Of a DNA stretch of 60,879 nucleotides, positions 41,456-50,157 are shown piece after piece. Each line of letters opens with the position of its first letter. Position 1 is the first letter of the stretch. The stretch spans positions 40,254 to 101,132 of the forward strand of contig FN648609.1 of the NCBI GenBank assembly GCA_000310025.1, in the 5' to 3' direction. The position numbers and the translations under genes were made by a program. The DNA is from Ectocarpus siliculosus (taxonomy: Eukaryota > Sar > Phaeophyceae > Ectocarpales > Ectocarpaceae). The notes below the pieces were generated by a model. It ran no database searches. It had not been told where the DNA came from and was given only the letters and a program-made list of their open reading frames with translations.

Positions 41456-41720
41456 TTACAGCCGCGGCCGAAGCCGTGGCCGAAGCCGGGGGTACTGCCG
41501 AAGCAGGGGTGGCGGCCGAAGCCGAGGGCGCCGCCGAAGCAGCGGTGGTGGCCGAAGCCGAGGGTGCCGCCGAAGCAGCGGTGGTGGCCGAAGCCGAGGG
41601 TGCTGCCGAAGCAGCGGTGGTGGCCGAAGCCGAGGGTGCTGCCGAAGCAGCGGTGGTGGCCGAAGCCGAGGGTGCCGCCGAAGCAGCGGTGGTGGCCGAA
41701 GCCGAGGGGGGTAGGACCAT
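41184..41720 (-). other. Continuation of the ORF1 frame after its TAG stop
   Basis: The frame reopens directly at an ATG that abuts the ORF1 stop (TAGATG at 41723-41718) and runs 178 codons. The first 80 codons are tandem SASATTAASAAP repeats encoded by the 36-bp minisatellite. The rest overlaps the Gag start in a different frame and looks like noise. Its composition resembles the end of ORF1, so ORF1, this segment and Gag may once have been continuous. Confidence 0.5.
41476..41712 (-). repeat. 36-bp minisatellite between ORF1 and gag
   Basis: Six or so units of GCCGAAGCAGCGGTGGTGGC followed by CGAAGCCGAGGGTGCC (plus strand) with minor variants. All three frames are low in stops here. Because the unit is a multiple of three, unit number changes keep frame, but the downstream gag frame is +1 to the frame entering the array. 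Confidence 0.92.
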
Positions 41721-43445
41721 CTAGACAGGCTCGGCCGGCCGGCCGGTGATTGCAGACCTTGTTCCGCCGCCGGTGGCGGAATCCCGAAGCTCGGGAGTCG
41801 AAAGCCGAACTGAAGATGTCGGCTCGTGCTTGGGGGCCGGAGTCGTGGTCACCATGGTGCTAAGAAGGCCGTGGAGATGGCGATTGTAGCGCTCTGCGAT
41901 TTCGAGACGATGAAAAGCCTCAGCCGTAGCAGCACGTTCATGCGAAGAAGAAAGCATGGGGGGGGGTGGGGGCACGGCGTAAGGGTAAGGGGAAAGGGTA
42001 GGGGCAGAGGGTACTGCTGAAACAACCGAGGTCGCAGCTAGGGGCGCCGAAGCAGGAGCTAGCATGGCAGAGTCGGTCGAAACGGTAGGATCGAAACCCG
42101 CCGTGTGAACACGTGAATCTGTGGAAAATGCGAGCAGAGGCGTATCTACTGGCATAGAAACAGCGGTGTTTACAGCAGCCGAAGCCGCTGACACAGGGTT
42201 CTGTGTGGAAGTAGTGTGGGCGGGGAAAGGGGCAGACGACACTGTACGCAGGGTCGAAACGGTGCGAAGAGGCGGAGCTGCAGGAATATTAGCATCGCCA
42301 GCAGTCGAAACTGTGAGCAGGGGCGGAGCTAATGGAATGGGCAAAAGTACACGTGCAGCAGTCGAAACCGCAGAGACAGGTGCACCAGTAGTGGGAACAT
42401 GATAGGCATGTGGGGGGGCAGACGTCACAGCAGTACGCAGCGTCGAAACGGTACGCAAAGGTGGGGCGGCTAAGGCAGCAGCACCGCGAACAGTCGAAAC
42501 TGTGGGTAGCGGCGGAGCTAAAGGGATGGGGGCAAACACACCTACAGCAGTCGAGACCGCAGGGACAGGCACATTAGCAGTCGAAACTGCACGTGTAGTC
42601 GAAACTACTGAAGCTAAAGCATCGGAGGCAAACGAAATGGCCTGTGTGGGCGAAACCACGGGATCAGATGCAGTAGAATCAACCGAAAGAGCTGGGGTAG
42701 ACGAGGCTACTGTGGGGAGTGTACCAGAGGCAATCGAAATCGCCCGTGTAGTCGAAACTACTGGAACAGTGGTTGGTGATGCGGCGGAATCTGCAAGCGG
42801 TGATGTCACTGAAGCAGATGCACGACGGTCACGAAGCCGTTGAGCGCGAGCCGCTGCTTGTACACGATCGCTACGAGAAGAAAAAGGGGGAATCGCCGGC
42901 ACTGTATAGTCGAACTGCAACGTGCTGCGAGAAGCCGAGCGACTGGACAAGCGTGGTACTACAGGGCCAGCAACATGGTCGAAACCGATGTCGGTCCCAA
43001 GAGCAGGGTGCTCAACGGTGGATGGGGCGAGAGGAAAATTCGAGTCGACATGTGGTTCACGCGGGAATTCAGAAAGCTCATCACCAGCAGCCGTCGAGAC
43101 GGACTGCTGTTGTACACCCAAAGACACAGAGGCAGAAACCGAAGTTCCAGGTGTGGGTGCTGGCGGTTTGAGGACAGCACCCACGGGGTTAGCGTCGACC
43201 GAAGCCGGCGAGGCGAACCTCTCCCGAATGCGTTGAGCGCGAAGCTCTGACAAACGAGCGGCATCGGCAACAGGGTCAGCGGCACGAGCACCGTCCGAAG
43301 ACAGCAGCAGTTGTGTGGTCTGACGACCAGCTGCTGGGGACCCGAAGGTCGCTACACGGGGCGATGACACTGGCGAACGCGAACGTTCCGAATGCTCAGG
43401 ACTCGCCGAAGCAGAGTCTGATGAGCCGACGCTAGGTTGAGACAT
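41721..43445 (-). CDS. Retrotransposon ORF1, low-complexity protein upstream of Gag
   Basis: The first ATG of a frame that opens inside the 5' LTR is at 43445 (MSQPSVGSSDSASASPEHSE), giving 574 residues to a TAG at 41721. It is rich in Ser, Ala, Val, Thr and Pro, with many diverged PPLRTVSTLRT/VSTA-type repeats. Two Arg-rich helices (RLSELRAQRIRERF; VQAAARAQRLRDRRA) lie in the first half. Near the end, RAATAEAFHRLEIAERYNRH and LHGLLSTM look like a short coiled coil. No domain is recognised. It could be an N-terminal Gag extension or a separate accessory protein. Confidence 0.6.
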   Translation of the reverse strand: MSQPSVGSSDSASASPEHSERSRSPVSSPRVATFGSPAAGRQTTQLLLSSDGARAADPVADAARLSELRAQRIRERFASPASVDANPVGAVLKPPAPTPGTSVSASVSLGVQQQSVSTAAGDELSEFPREPHVDSNFPLAPSTVEHPALGTDIGFDHVAGPVVPRLSSRSASRSTLQFDYTVPAIPPFSSRSDRVQAAARAQRLRDRRASASVTSPLADSAASPTTVPVVSTTRAISIASGTLPTVASSTPALSVDSTASDPVVSPTQAISFASDALASVVSTTRAVSTANVPVPAVSTAVGVFAPIPLAPPLPTVSTVRGAAALAAPPLRTVSTLRTAVTSAPPHAYHVPTTGAPVSAVSTAARVLLPIPLAPPLLTVSTAGDANIPAAPPLRTVSTLRTVSSAPFPAHTTSTQNPVSAASAAVNTAVSMPVDTPLLAFSTDSRVHTAGFDPTVSTDSAMLAPASAPLAATSVVSAVPSAPTLSPYPYAVPPPPPMLSSSHERAATAEAFHRLEIAERYNRHLHGLLSTMVTTTPAPKHEPTSSVRLSTPELRDSATGGGTRSAITGRPAEPV

Positions 43446-43566
43446 ACCGATAAGCGAGGCAAAGCTAAGCTGTGGTTGGGGCGAAAGCGCAAAAAACTGC
43501 AGCAGCAGTCTAAAGCACCAAACCGCGCCAAGACACAACCAAGCCAGACAACACCGTACGAATAAG

Positions 43567-43578
43567 CCGACAACGCCA
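43567..43578 (-). promoter_or_regulatory. Primer-binding site candidate
   Basis: On the minus strand, TGGCGTTGTCGG starts two bases inside the 5' LTR. This would pair with a tRNA ending CCGACAACGCCA. The position is right and it opens with TGG as expected; the tRNA species was not identified. Confidence 0.5.
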
Positions 43579-43580
43579 AG

Positions 43581-43848
43581 TGTAGTGGTATGCACGCGTG
43601 ATGAAGTCTGGTTGACCCGTGAAGAAGAACTCACTTGTTGTTACTCTTGTAGAACAGCAGCAGCAGTAGCTGTTGCCTTGGGTATCGGTAGGAATGACAC
43701 CAAGGGGCACAGGATCCTCTGCACAAGCAGGGGCTACTAGATCCTGTCCCCTGCTTTTTATCCTTCCGCGGAGAGTTACATCTCTCCGCGTCTTCTAGAA
43801 GGAACCAAGCTCTTCTATGTTCCGTCTACACATCTGAATCCTATAACA
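43581..43848 (-). repeat. 5' LTR (right end)
   Basis: Identical to 31381-31648 apart from three transitions. In element orientation it starts TGTTATAGG and ends CCACTACA. It should hold the promoter and transcription start. Confidence 0.95.
43755..43761 (-). promoter_or_regulatory. TATA-like box in the 5' LTR
   Basis: ATAAAAA in the minus-strand context GGATAAAAAGCAGG, about 90 bases into the 5' LTR. It is the only TATA-like motif in a fitting position; transcription would begin about 25-30 bases further on. Confidence 0.4.
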
Positions 43849-43852
43849 CCAG
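43849..43852 (+). repeat. Target site duplication, right copy (CCAG)
   Basis: Matches 31377-31380 on the other side of the element. Confidence 0.85.
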
Positions 43853-44265
43853 GGCTGGATCGCCTTTTGGGGACACTTTTTGTCCCCATCTTCTTCACCT
43901 GCTCTACCTCGCGAAGATTGGCATGATTGTCTCCTCCTTTGCACTACTCGACCAGGGGGGTGCCAGGGTACACAGGGACGACTCTAGTCTAGTATGGATG
44001 CTTTGTAGAGTGGAGGAGTATGAGGGTAATGAACAGGTCGAATCGCGGGGCGATTACGCCGCCGGTTCAACAGCGAAGTTGCGCCGCGTCTGTTTACCCT
44101 TGGGTGGAAAGCGCTACTAGGGGCAAGCGCGGAAGAAGTACCTAGACCACCGTTGATAGGAGGCACCAAGCAACCTAGGGCTTGAGTTAGAAGGTCTCGC
44201 TTTCCCTCTAGAGAAATATCTTGAAACCTCCTTTTCGTGCCCCGTTTACCACGCTCCCGCCATGC

Positions 44266-44337
44266 TGTCTATAATCCCTATCAAATGTCCCCTCGTGTCC
44301 CCTCGCATCGAGGGGACAATTGATAGGGATTATAGAC
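44266..44337. repeat. Long near-perfect hairpin
   Basis: The left arm (TGTCTATAATCCCTATCAAA then TGTCCCCTCG) pairs with the right arm (CGAGGGGACA then ATTGATAGGGATTATAGACA). There is one mismatch over about 30 bp and a loop of about 12 bp. It could be a small MITE or a precursor-like hairpin RNA; no protein is encoded. Confidence 0.8.
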
Positions 44338-44589
44338 AAGAGACGGCTCAAGTGGGAAGGCAGCTTTGCACTTGCACCCAGGGATGGAACTGTCTGCACC
44401 ATCCAATCAGCAGGCGTCGTTCGCTCTTTTTCTTAAATTCCAGAAATTGCGCAAGACCGCCGAATTTTCTGTGCGTGGTAAGGGGGTTAATATGACACGA
44501 CGAATCCATCTCTATAATAATAGAAAAGAGTCAGAGACAGATTAGCAACGAATTCATAGCGGCCCAGTGATGGACATCGCCCGCAAAAT

Positions 44590-45380
44590 GGGTGTCGATA
44601 CGATATTTGAAAATATCAGCCAAAAATTGGCGATAATCGATATTTTTCCGATATTCATTCGCCAAAGTGGGCGATGTTCCGATTATCGATGTTTCGATAC
44701 GATATTTGCCCAGAAAATCTCAAGCGGATACAACAAAATGGTCCCTGTCTTCCTGTCTTTCCAACATCACGATCACCTGATCACGATTGATTCTTCTATT
44801 TTTCTATGGCCGATTCCACAGCAGCAGCAGGCACGACGATGATACACCGTTGAGACGTAATGACGTGTGATGTAGCCGACGTAGTTAGTTGTGGATTGTG
44901 GATAAAATATGTGAATCTTGCATTACAATTAATTGTCAACTACAACAAGACGCCCAGAGGGTACGTGGCGTTTGGAACCTGTGCGAAGCTCCGGGAGAGG
45001 CAACTTGGAAGGGCATACAAAGAGGGTATACATGTACATATGAATTTAATGTAGTAATGTTGTGTGGGATGGGCGTGGTGCGCGAAGGGGGTGCTCTGTG
45101 CGTGCAGTCAGTGCTGTGCTGTGTGCTGCTGTGCTGCTGCTGGGTGCTGTTGTGTGTTGTGTATAGGGGGGGGGGGGCGTGGTTATCAATGGAAGGTATG
45201 GCATAGTTTTGGGGGCTCCGTGTCGGAAAATAAATATCGTATCGTGTATCGTCGATACTCGATACACGATGTCGATACTGTATCGGCATATCGGCAATAA
45301 AAAACAGCGATCGATGTCGATATTGAGTATCGCTGAAATATCGACATCGAATGCGGCCAATCGATACACGATGTCCATCA
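44590..45380. repeat. CGATAT-rich palindromic repeat clusters
   Basis: At 44590-44715, GTCGATACGATATTTG and inverted forms (CGATATTTTTCCGATATTC; TTTCGATACGATATTTG) recur, and the cluster as a whole is an imperfect inverted repeat. At 45225-45380 many CGATAC/GTATCG and TCGATACACGATGTC units occur. These resemble decayed non-autonomous elements. Confidence 0.55.
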
Positions 45381-46028
45381 CTGATGATAGCGTCGCAAAA
45401 AGTTTCATGTAGCACCGGCGGCGGATTTTATTGTAAGTACTTAATTGTGCTTGGTGTCAACTAGATATCGACAGACTGCTGTCGTCACCTTCTCCAGCGT
45501 AAGCAACGCTAACTGAAGTAATTACTTCGATGTCCCTACGTGCATCATCGTGTATCTTGACGCACGTGCACACGGCAACGTACATGCCTGAAATACACAC
45601 ACACCCTCTCAAATAAGTAAGTACCGGTCTAGGAAGGAATTGAACAGGGTTAGTTTTTTTGCTGTTGTTGTTGTGGTACGCCAAAGCTGGCTTGTGCTTT
45701 GAGTTCTCGAGCATGCATGCATGCACATCCCACGGAAAACTGCAAAATTTAAATTTGTTTGTATTCTTCTGTAATAATACTGTCAACGACGCTGTACAGT
45801 AGGACTCCTGGAGTATATTGAAGATGCTGCCGTAGCCTATACACTCTACCTACCGTATATATATTATACAGACAGACAGACAGACAGGTGAACGGTAGAT
45901 AGAGAGTTTACGTACGTACGTTTGTTGTGCAGTGTGCCACCACAAGTAGTAAGTATACATAATACCCCTGCCTGTCTTTCACAGGTGTGAACGGTAGATA
46001 TTACAAATAGATCACGTTTTAGTCGTCA

Positions 46029-46030
46029 TA
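46029..46030 (+). repeat. TA target duplication, left
   Basis: TA precedes the terminal inverted repeat at 46031. The matching TA is at 47834-47835. Confidence 0.8.
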
Positions 46031-46200
46031 CAGTGGGGGGCCCTCTATAGTGCCGGTTGAATAGTGCCAACTGCCGGTATAGTGCCGGTAAAATCTCTCC
46101 ACACAGAAAGCGCCCTCAATAGTGCCAAACGGCACTATTGAGGGCGGGCCTGGTATAGTGCCGGTTCGGGCACCACGTCAGCCCGCAATAGTGCCGGTTC
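46031..46200 (+). repeat. Left TIR and subterminal TAGTGCC array
   Basis: TAGTGCC occurs at about 46048, 46063, 46077, 46119, 46155 and 46186, with an inverted copy at 46131, usually as TAGTGCCGGT. The palindrome GCCCTCAATAGTGCC-AAAC-GGCACTATTGAGGGC lies at 46112-46145. These are plausible binding sites for the element's own protein. Confidence 0.8.
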
Positions 46201-46287
46201 ACACACGCACGCACACACACCACCACACTCCCAAAATACAGACACCGTGCTGCTGCAGTCCAACACAGCTCTACGCAGAGGCGCACC

Positions 46288-47297
46288 ATGCCGTGTGCGG
46301 AAGGTGAACTGTGCCTTCAACAGAACAGAACGCCGAAGGCCCCTCATGGCCACGTCTGCAAGGGAGGATGTGGCGGGCGGCTCCATGGCACTTGCGGCAG
46401 CGTGGAGGGTGACTTCGAAACATCCCGCATCTGCAGTTCTTGCGTCGCTGCTAAGACTGGCAAGCGCAAAGCGACCGCAGCTGGGGTTGATGCTGGGGCG
46501 GGACCATCTAAACGTCCGACAGAGAAAGGGGGGGGGAAGAAGGCTTCTCGCGCGCGGCTGAGCAACGCTGACAAGGTTGAGGTCCTCAAGCTGCTGGATG
46601 CCAAGATTTCTCATGAGCAGATAGCAGATCGCTTTAAGTGCTCGGAACGGCTGGTCTGCAAGGTGAACGCTGAACGGAAGGAAGTGGAGGCTAAGGCAGC
46701 TGCAGGCGACGGAAGCCAGAAAACCGCACGCAGAGGAGACTTTCCGGAGGTAGGTAGAGTACACGACATGCCTGGCAATTTCCTCTCGAACGTTGTTTTT
46801 CCCCGCCATTTTTCAAAAATGCCCTCATGTCGCCGATTTCTACTGCTGTACCTTTTTTTTTTTTGCCCTTCCTTGTTTCTTTGCCTTTCCCTTTTCGTCT
46901 TTTCGTATGTATCATATGGTGTTTTTTTTTTTTCATGTCACCTCCTTTTTTTGTTATGTCTTTGGCCTTTGAGGTCCTCGATGTCCACACTCATAGACCT
47001 TCCGATTATTTGTCCTTGAAATTGAAAGAGCACTGTTGTGTACATATTCGCACCCGCTTTTTTTTCAAAACAAACAAGCAGGCGGACAGTGATCATGAGG
47101 ACACGGGGGGCGGCCGCCGCGCCCCACCGGCTTACGGTGAACTGTCTTCTCACTTCGGCGTCCTGGAGGTGGCCGCGCGGGAGAGTGGAAACGGGGACGC
47201 TGCGTTCCACCTATCGAAAGCGAAGATGGCGATGATCGCGGCGCATGCCGCTAAGGGCGTGCGCCAGACAGACATGAGAGAGTTTGTTGATGAGTGA
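46288..47297 (+). CDS. Zinc-finger plus CENP-B/psq-like HTH protein of the DNA transposon, two exons
   Basis: Exon 1 is 46288-46749 (donor GAG|GTAGGT) and exon 2 is 47082-47297 (acceptor AAGCAG). They join in phase 0 to give 225 residues ending in TGA. The N-terminus is a Cys/His-rich module: Cys3, Cys9, His20/His22, Cys24, Cys28, His33, Cys36, Cys49 and Cys52 (HVCKGGCGGRLHGTCG then RICSSC), probably a zinc-binding fold. After a basic Lys/Gly linker, residues 91-130 (LSNADKVEVLKLLDAKISHE then QIADRFKCSERLV) match the pattern of a psq/CENP-B N-terminal HTH. This is the DNA-binding part of pogo/Tigger-like transposases. The C-terminus is Gly/Asp-rich, then helical (LSKAKMAMIAAHAAKG). There is no DDE triad, so the role is probably binding element ends or regulation. 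Two decayed relatives lie at 1-522 and 22169-22393. The 332-bp intron is T-rich. Confidence 0.78.
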
Positions 47298-47672
47298 GGG
47301 GGGGACAGCTATACCGCAGTTTTTTTCTTTTTGTTTTGTTTTATTTTTGTCCGCTTCGTTGCTGGCGCGTTTATTGGTTTTGTTGGCGTGTCTCATCACG
47401 CAACATCGTAGGGAGGCAGCGAGGAACGTGATATTTTTTCAAGTATACTAAGTTGCACGGACAGGAGCTGTACACGGGGTTTGGCTCCGAAGGTGAATTC
47501 TGCGCGTGCATGCGGGAATGGTTTCGCGGCAAACTCAGCTATCAGAGTGGAACCCACATTTGTCTCAGAAAAGGCTGCCCCTGCCGCCCACAAAGTATAT
47601 TCACCACACTCGATCCACATGCTACTCTGTTGGCCTCGCAAATGGTAAGCGATACACCATGAACTCAAACAG

Positions 47673-47833
47673 CAGTGCCTCAGTAGTGCCAGACCGGCAC
47701 TACTGAGGGGATATCGATCACCCGAATAGTGCCGTTTGGCACTATTGAGGCACTATTCCCAGTTGTGCCGGTGCCCGCTATAGTGCCGGTGAACGCCCTG
47801 CGCACGTACCGGCACTATAGAGGGCCCCCCACT
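47673..47833 (+). repeat. Right TIR and subterminal TAGTGCC array
   Basis: Hairpins CCTCAGTAGTGCC/GGCACTACTGAGG (47678-47708) and AATAGTGCC/GGCACTATT (47724-47749) are followed by TAGTGCCGGT at 47780 and the inverted 27-bp TIR at 47807-47833. Confidence 0.85.
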
Positions 47834-47835
47834 GT

Positions 47836-50157
47836 ACCACACACACACTACTATGTATGTATGTATGCACGTTTATTTCGTGGAAACTACAAGCATTTAG
47901 TAGTGGAATATTTCCTGGAAGTCAGAAGTTAGTCGGTACAGAGCGTGAAAGCGTGACCTTTTCGTGGAATTCTTTGTTGGTCTGCATAAATAACAAATAG
48001 TCTGAGGCAAGGTTGCAATAGCACCAGGAAAGTCTGCTGCTGCTGTAGAAAGGAAGTTGGACAGGGGTTGTTTTTTCATTGTTTGCTTGTTGTTGTACGC
48101 CACAGCTTGTTGATCTGTAGTAATAATTCGCTTGTAATTTCGCTCGTGCTTTGAGTTTTCGAACATCACACATCATTCATCATGCATTGCATGCACATCG
48201 TGAACTGCAAGTTTAATTTTGTCTTCTTCTGTAATACTGCCAACGACACATACATACATGACATGCTGTGGTATTGAAGGTGCTGCTGCTGTAGCCTCTA
48301 CACTACAGTTTATCATGTACTACAGGTGAACATATTTTCCAGCTTCGTGCCCTTGGTATGCTGTGCACAGTCTTCACCCAACACCCTTCCTTCCTTTCCT
48401 TTCAGCATAATACTGAGCTGAAGGCGTGGGAGGGCGCCTGGCGCCCGAGCCTGGAGACCTTGTACTACAACAAGTACTATTTATATAGTAGGTGTAGTCA
48501 ACCACAGCAGCAGCAGCACAGCACAGACAGGTGCAGCAAGAAAAATAGTAGTAATAGTATGTTCATGTATGTATGTGAAGGCACAACGAGCGGAAATCTT
48601 CGAAGAAAGTCAAGAAGACTGGATGTGTCTTGACTGGATGTATGTGTGAAGAAGACTGGATGTGTCTTGACTGGATGTATGTGTGTGTGTGTGCTACTAC
48701 TTACTTATTGTGGGTTATTATCCACATCCGATCCATGGCTGGCTTCTTTTTTCTCTATCTATGAGACATGATGAGAGACGGCGGGTTGCGACAACCCCTA
48801 CCTACAATCACTAACTTACGGGGTAAAAGGAGTGGTTGACACACACACTCTCCTCATCATCATCCCTATTCATACAACTAACAATAATGACCTCAGCCCC
48901 AAACACCGCCGGTTGAGTGCCGACCTCACATTTATTTATTATTATTGAGGTTGGCACGTTGGTACACCCCGCAAGTTATTTAAGTTGGAGTGCAAAGCGC
49001 TGTGTGTGTGTGTGGGGTGTATGGTGATGATGACGAAGAGACACACGCACGCACGCGTGCTTGACTACTACTATAAATACATTATTACTGCCTCCAGAAA
49101 CCCAAAAACCAGCTCATTTTTGGTCGGAGATTCGAAGAATAATAATAAATAGTAGATAGACTACTACTGTTTATATAATACTGCTGCTGCTGCTGCTGCT
49201 GCTGTGGAGGGTGGGACCACGTGCAGCAAAGAAAGCACCAGACAGACCAACCACAACCAACCACATTATTATTATTATTGGCACCACAGCTTTTTTCTCA
49301 TAGAGAGAGACCCGATGGGTGGGCCTCTCTCTCTAGAAGTTCAACCGATCGCAGCATGTATGTATGTAGCTAACTAACCCTATCCTAAACCACAACCCTA
49401 ACCCCCATACCTACCCATGGCATATATATATATATATGTTGTATTATACAGGCAGCACTCCAGGCAGCTAGCTGTACGCTGTATGTATGTAGTCGACAAA
49501 TAAACATTCATTTTGGTAAGGTGTGGGGCAGGGGGGATGATGCTGCTGTAGTCGAATGTAGTGTGTGTGGACGGGTAGTTCAGTTTTGGGCACGCAAACG
49601 TGCTGCAGGGATGTATAAGTGTACCTCTTCGGGCTTGTGTACCCTTTTCTTGCTAGTAGTGTGCGTGTTCTTCAGATCTTCTGATGGCTCGCTCTAGCAT
49701 TTTCGTGACCACGGACGGCGTCTTTGCTAGATTTTGGGATTAGCAACTGACATGAAGACACTCCATGTATCCAGCAAGCAGCGCGCCAACCTATTGTCAA
49801 ACCAAGTCAATAGCGAGGCAGCGGGGTATCTTTCTTTGCGCGGCAACGAAGGGCTTTCCTTCTTTCCGCAAAAAAGCGTTTGAAGTTTCGAAACTCGAGC
49901 GAGATCGTGATGCAATCTGTCGGCGGATTCGCCTCTATCGCAACTGACGAAGATTCAAAACCGTTCATAATTCGGAATGGGACTGAATCTTTGCCTCCCA
50001 ACAAAGCATGCCGGTCCCTTCTGCGGTTGTGGAACGCGTCCACCCACATCTGCCACACACGCCCCACAACTTTCTTCAACAGCAGAAACCGCGCCCTCCC
50101 TCTCTCTCTCACCACACCAGCAGTTGTTGACAGCAACACACACGGCCGCAGGCAATC
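47836..50157. other. Intergenic stretch upstream of the PiT gene
   Basis: No supported gene. It holds the right copy of the flanking direct repeat (48045-48310) and many microsatellites: GTGTATGT units around 48630-48700, (GCT)8 at 49180-49203, ATT runs, and (TA)n at 49422-49437. From about 49990 the sequence becomes pyrimidine-rich and probably forms the PiT promoter and 5' leader. No TATA box could be assigned with confidence. Confidence 0.5.

Larger units (their letters stand above)
31381..43848 (-). mobile_element. Ty3/gypsy-type LTR retrotransposon carrying a NADAR domain
   Basis: A 12,468-bp element with 268-bp LTRs that begin TG and end CA and differ at three positions, all transitions, out of 268 (98.9% identical). 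It is flanked by CCAG duplications. Coding lies on the minus strand in the order ORF1, Gag with CCHC, NADAR plus protease, RT, RNase H, integrase. Integrase after RNase H places it in the Ty3/gypsy (Metaviridae-like) group. The primer-binding site candidate starts two bases inside the 5' LTR (TGGCGTTGTCGG on the minus strand). The polypurine tract before the 3' LTR is poor (GGGTGGGCTAG). The LTR identity indicates recent insertion, yet the reading frame has three +1 shifts, two in-frame stops and a substituted RT catalytic residue. This copy is therefore probably non-autonomous unless the shifts and stops are recoded. Confidence 0.95.
43853..46028. other. Intergenic stretch between the LTR element and the DNA transposon
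   Basis: No supported gene. It contains the hairpin at 44266-44337, two clusters of CGATAT-type palindromic repeats (44590-44715 and 45225-45380), a GACA microsatellite at 45873-45896, and the left copy of a direct repeat (about 45640-45850) whose partner lies beyond the DNA transposon. Confidence 0.5.
46031..47833 (+). mobile_element. 1.8-kb TIR DNA transposon encoding only a zinc-finger/HTH protein
   Basis: Perfect 27-bp terminal inverted repeats (CAGTGGGGGGCCCTCTATAG then TGCCGGT) are flanked by TA on both sides, as in the IS630-Tc1-mariner/pogo group. Both subterminal regions are packed with TAGTGCC repeats, direct and inverted. They include a perfect 15-bp stem at 46112-46145 and 13-bp and shorter stems at 47678-47708 and 47724-47749. 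The single gene (46288-47297) has a CENP-B/psq-like helix-turn-helix but no DDE catalytic domain. Mobilisation would need a transposase from elsewhere. The perfect TIRs and open gene suggest recent movement. Confidence 0.88.
45640..48310 (+). repeat. Diverged direct repeat flanking the DNA transposon
   Basis: About 45640-45850 and 48045-48310 share, in order: ACAGGG-TTG/TAG plus T run, TGTTGTTGT-GTACGCCA-AGCT, GTGCTTTGAGTT-TCGA-CAT, GCATGCACATC, AACTGCAA-TTTAA, TTCTTCTGTAATA-CTG-CAACGAC, and TATTGAAG-TGCTGC-GTAGCCT. The transposon 46031-47833 lies between the copies. The similarity extends too loosely outward to set exact ends. Confidence 0.65.

Noticed and set aside
45873-45896. Short regular repeats that could suggest a CRISPR array
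   Set aside because: This is a GACA microsatellite without spacers; no repeat-spacer structure exists anywhere in the window.
49377-49412. CCCTAA-like words (also CAGGGTTAGGGTTATG at 24797 and ACCCTAACCCTA at about 9806)
   Set aside because: Only one to three degenerate telomere-like units at each place; too short for an interstitial telomere.
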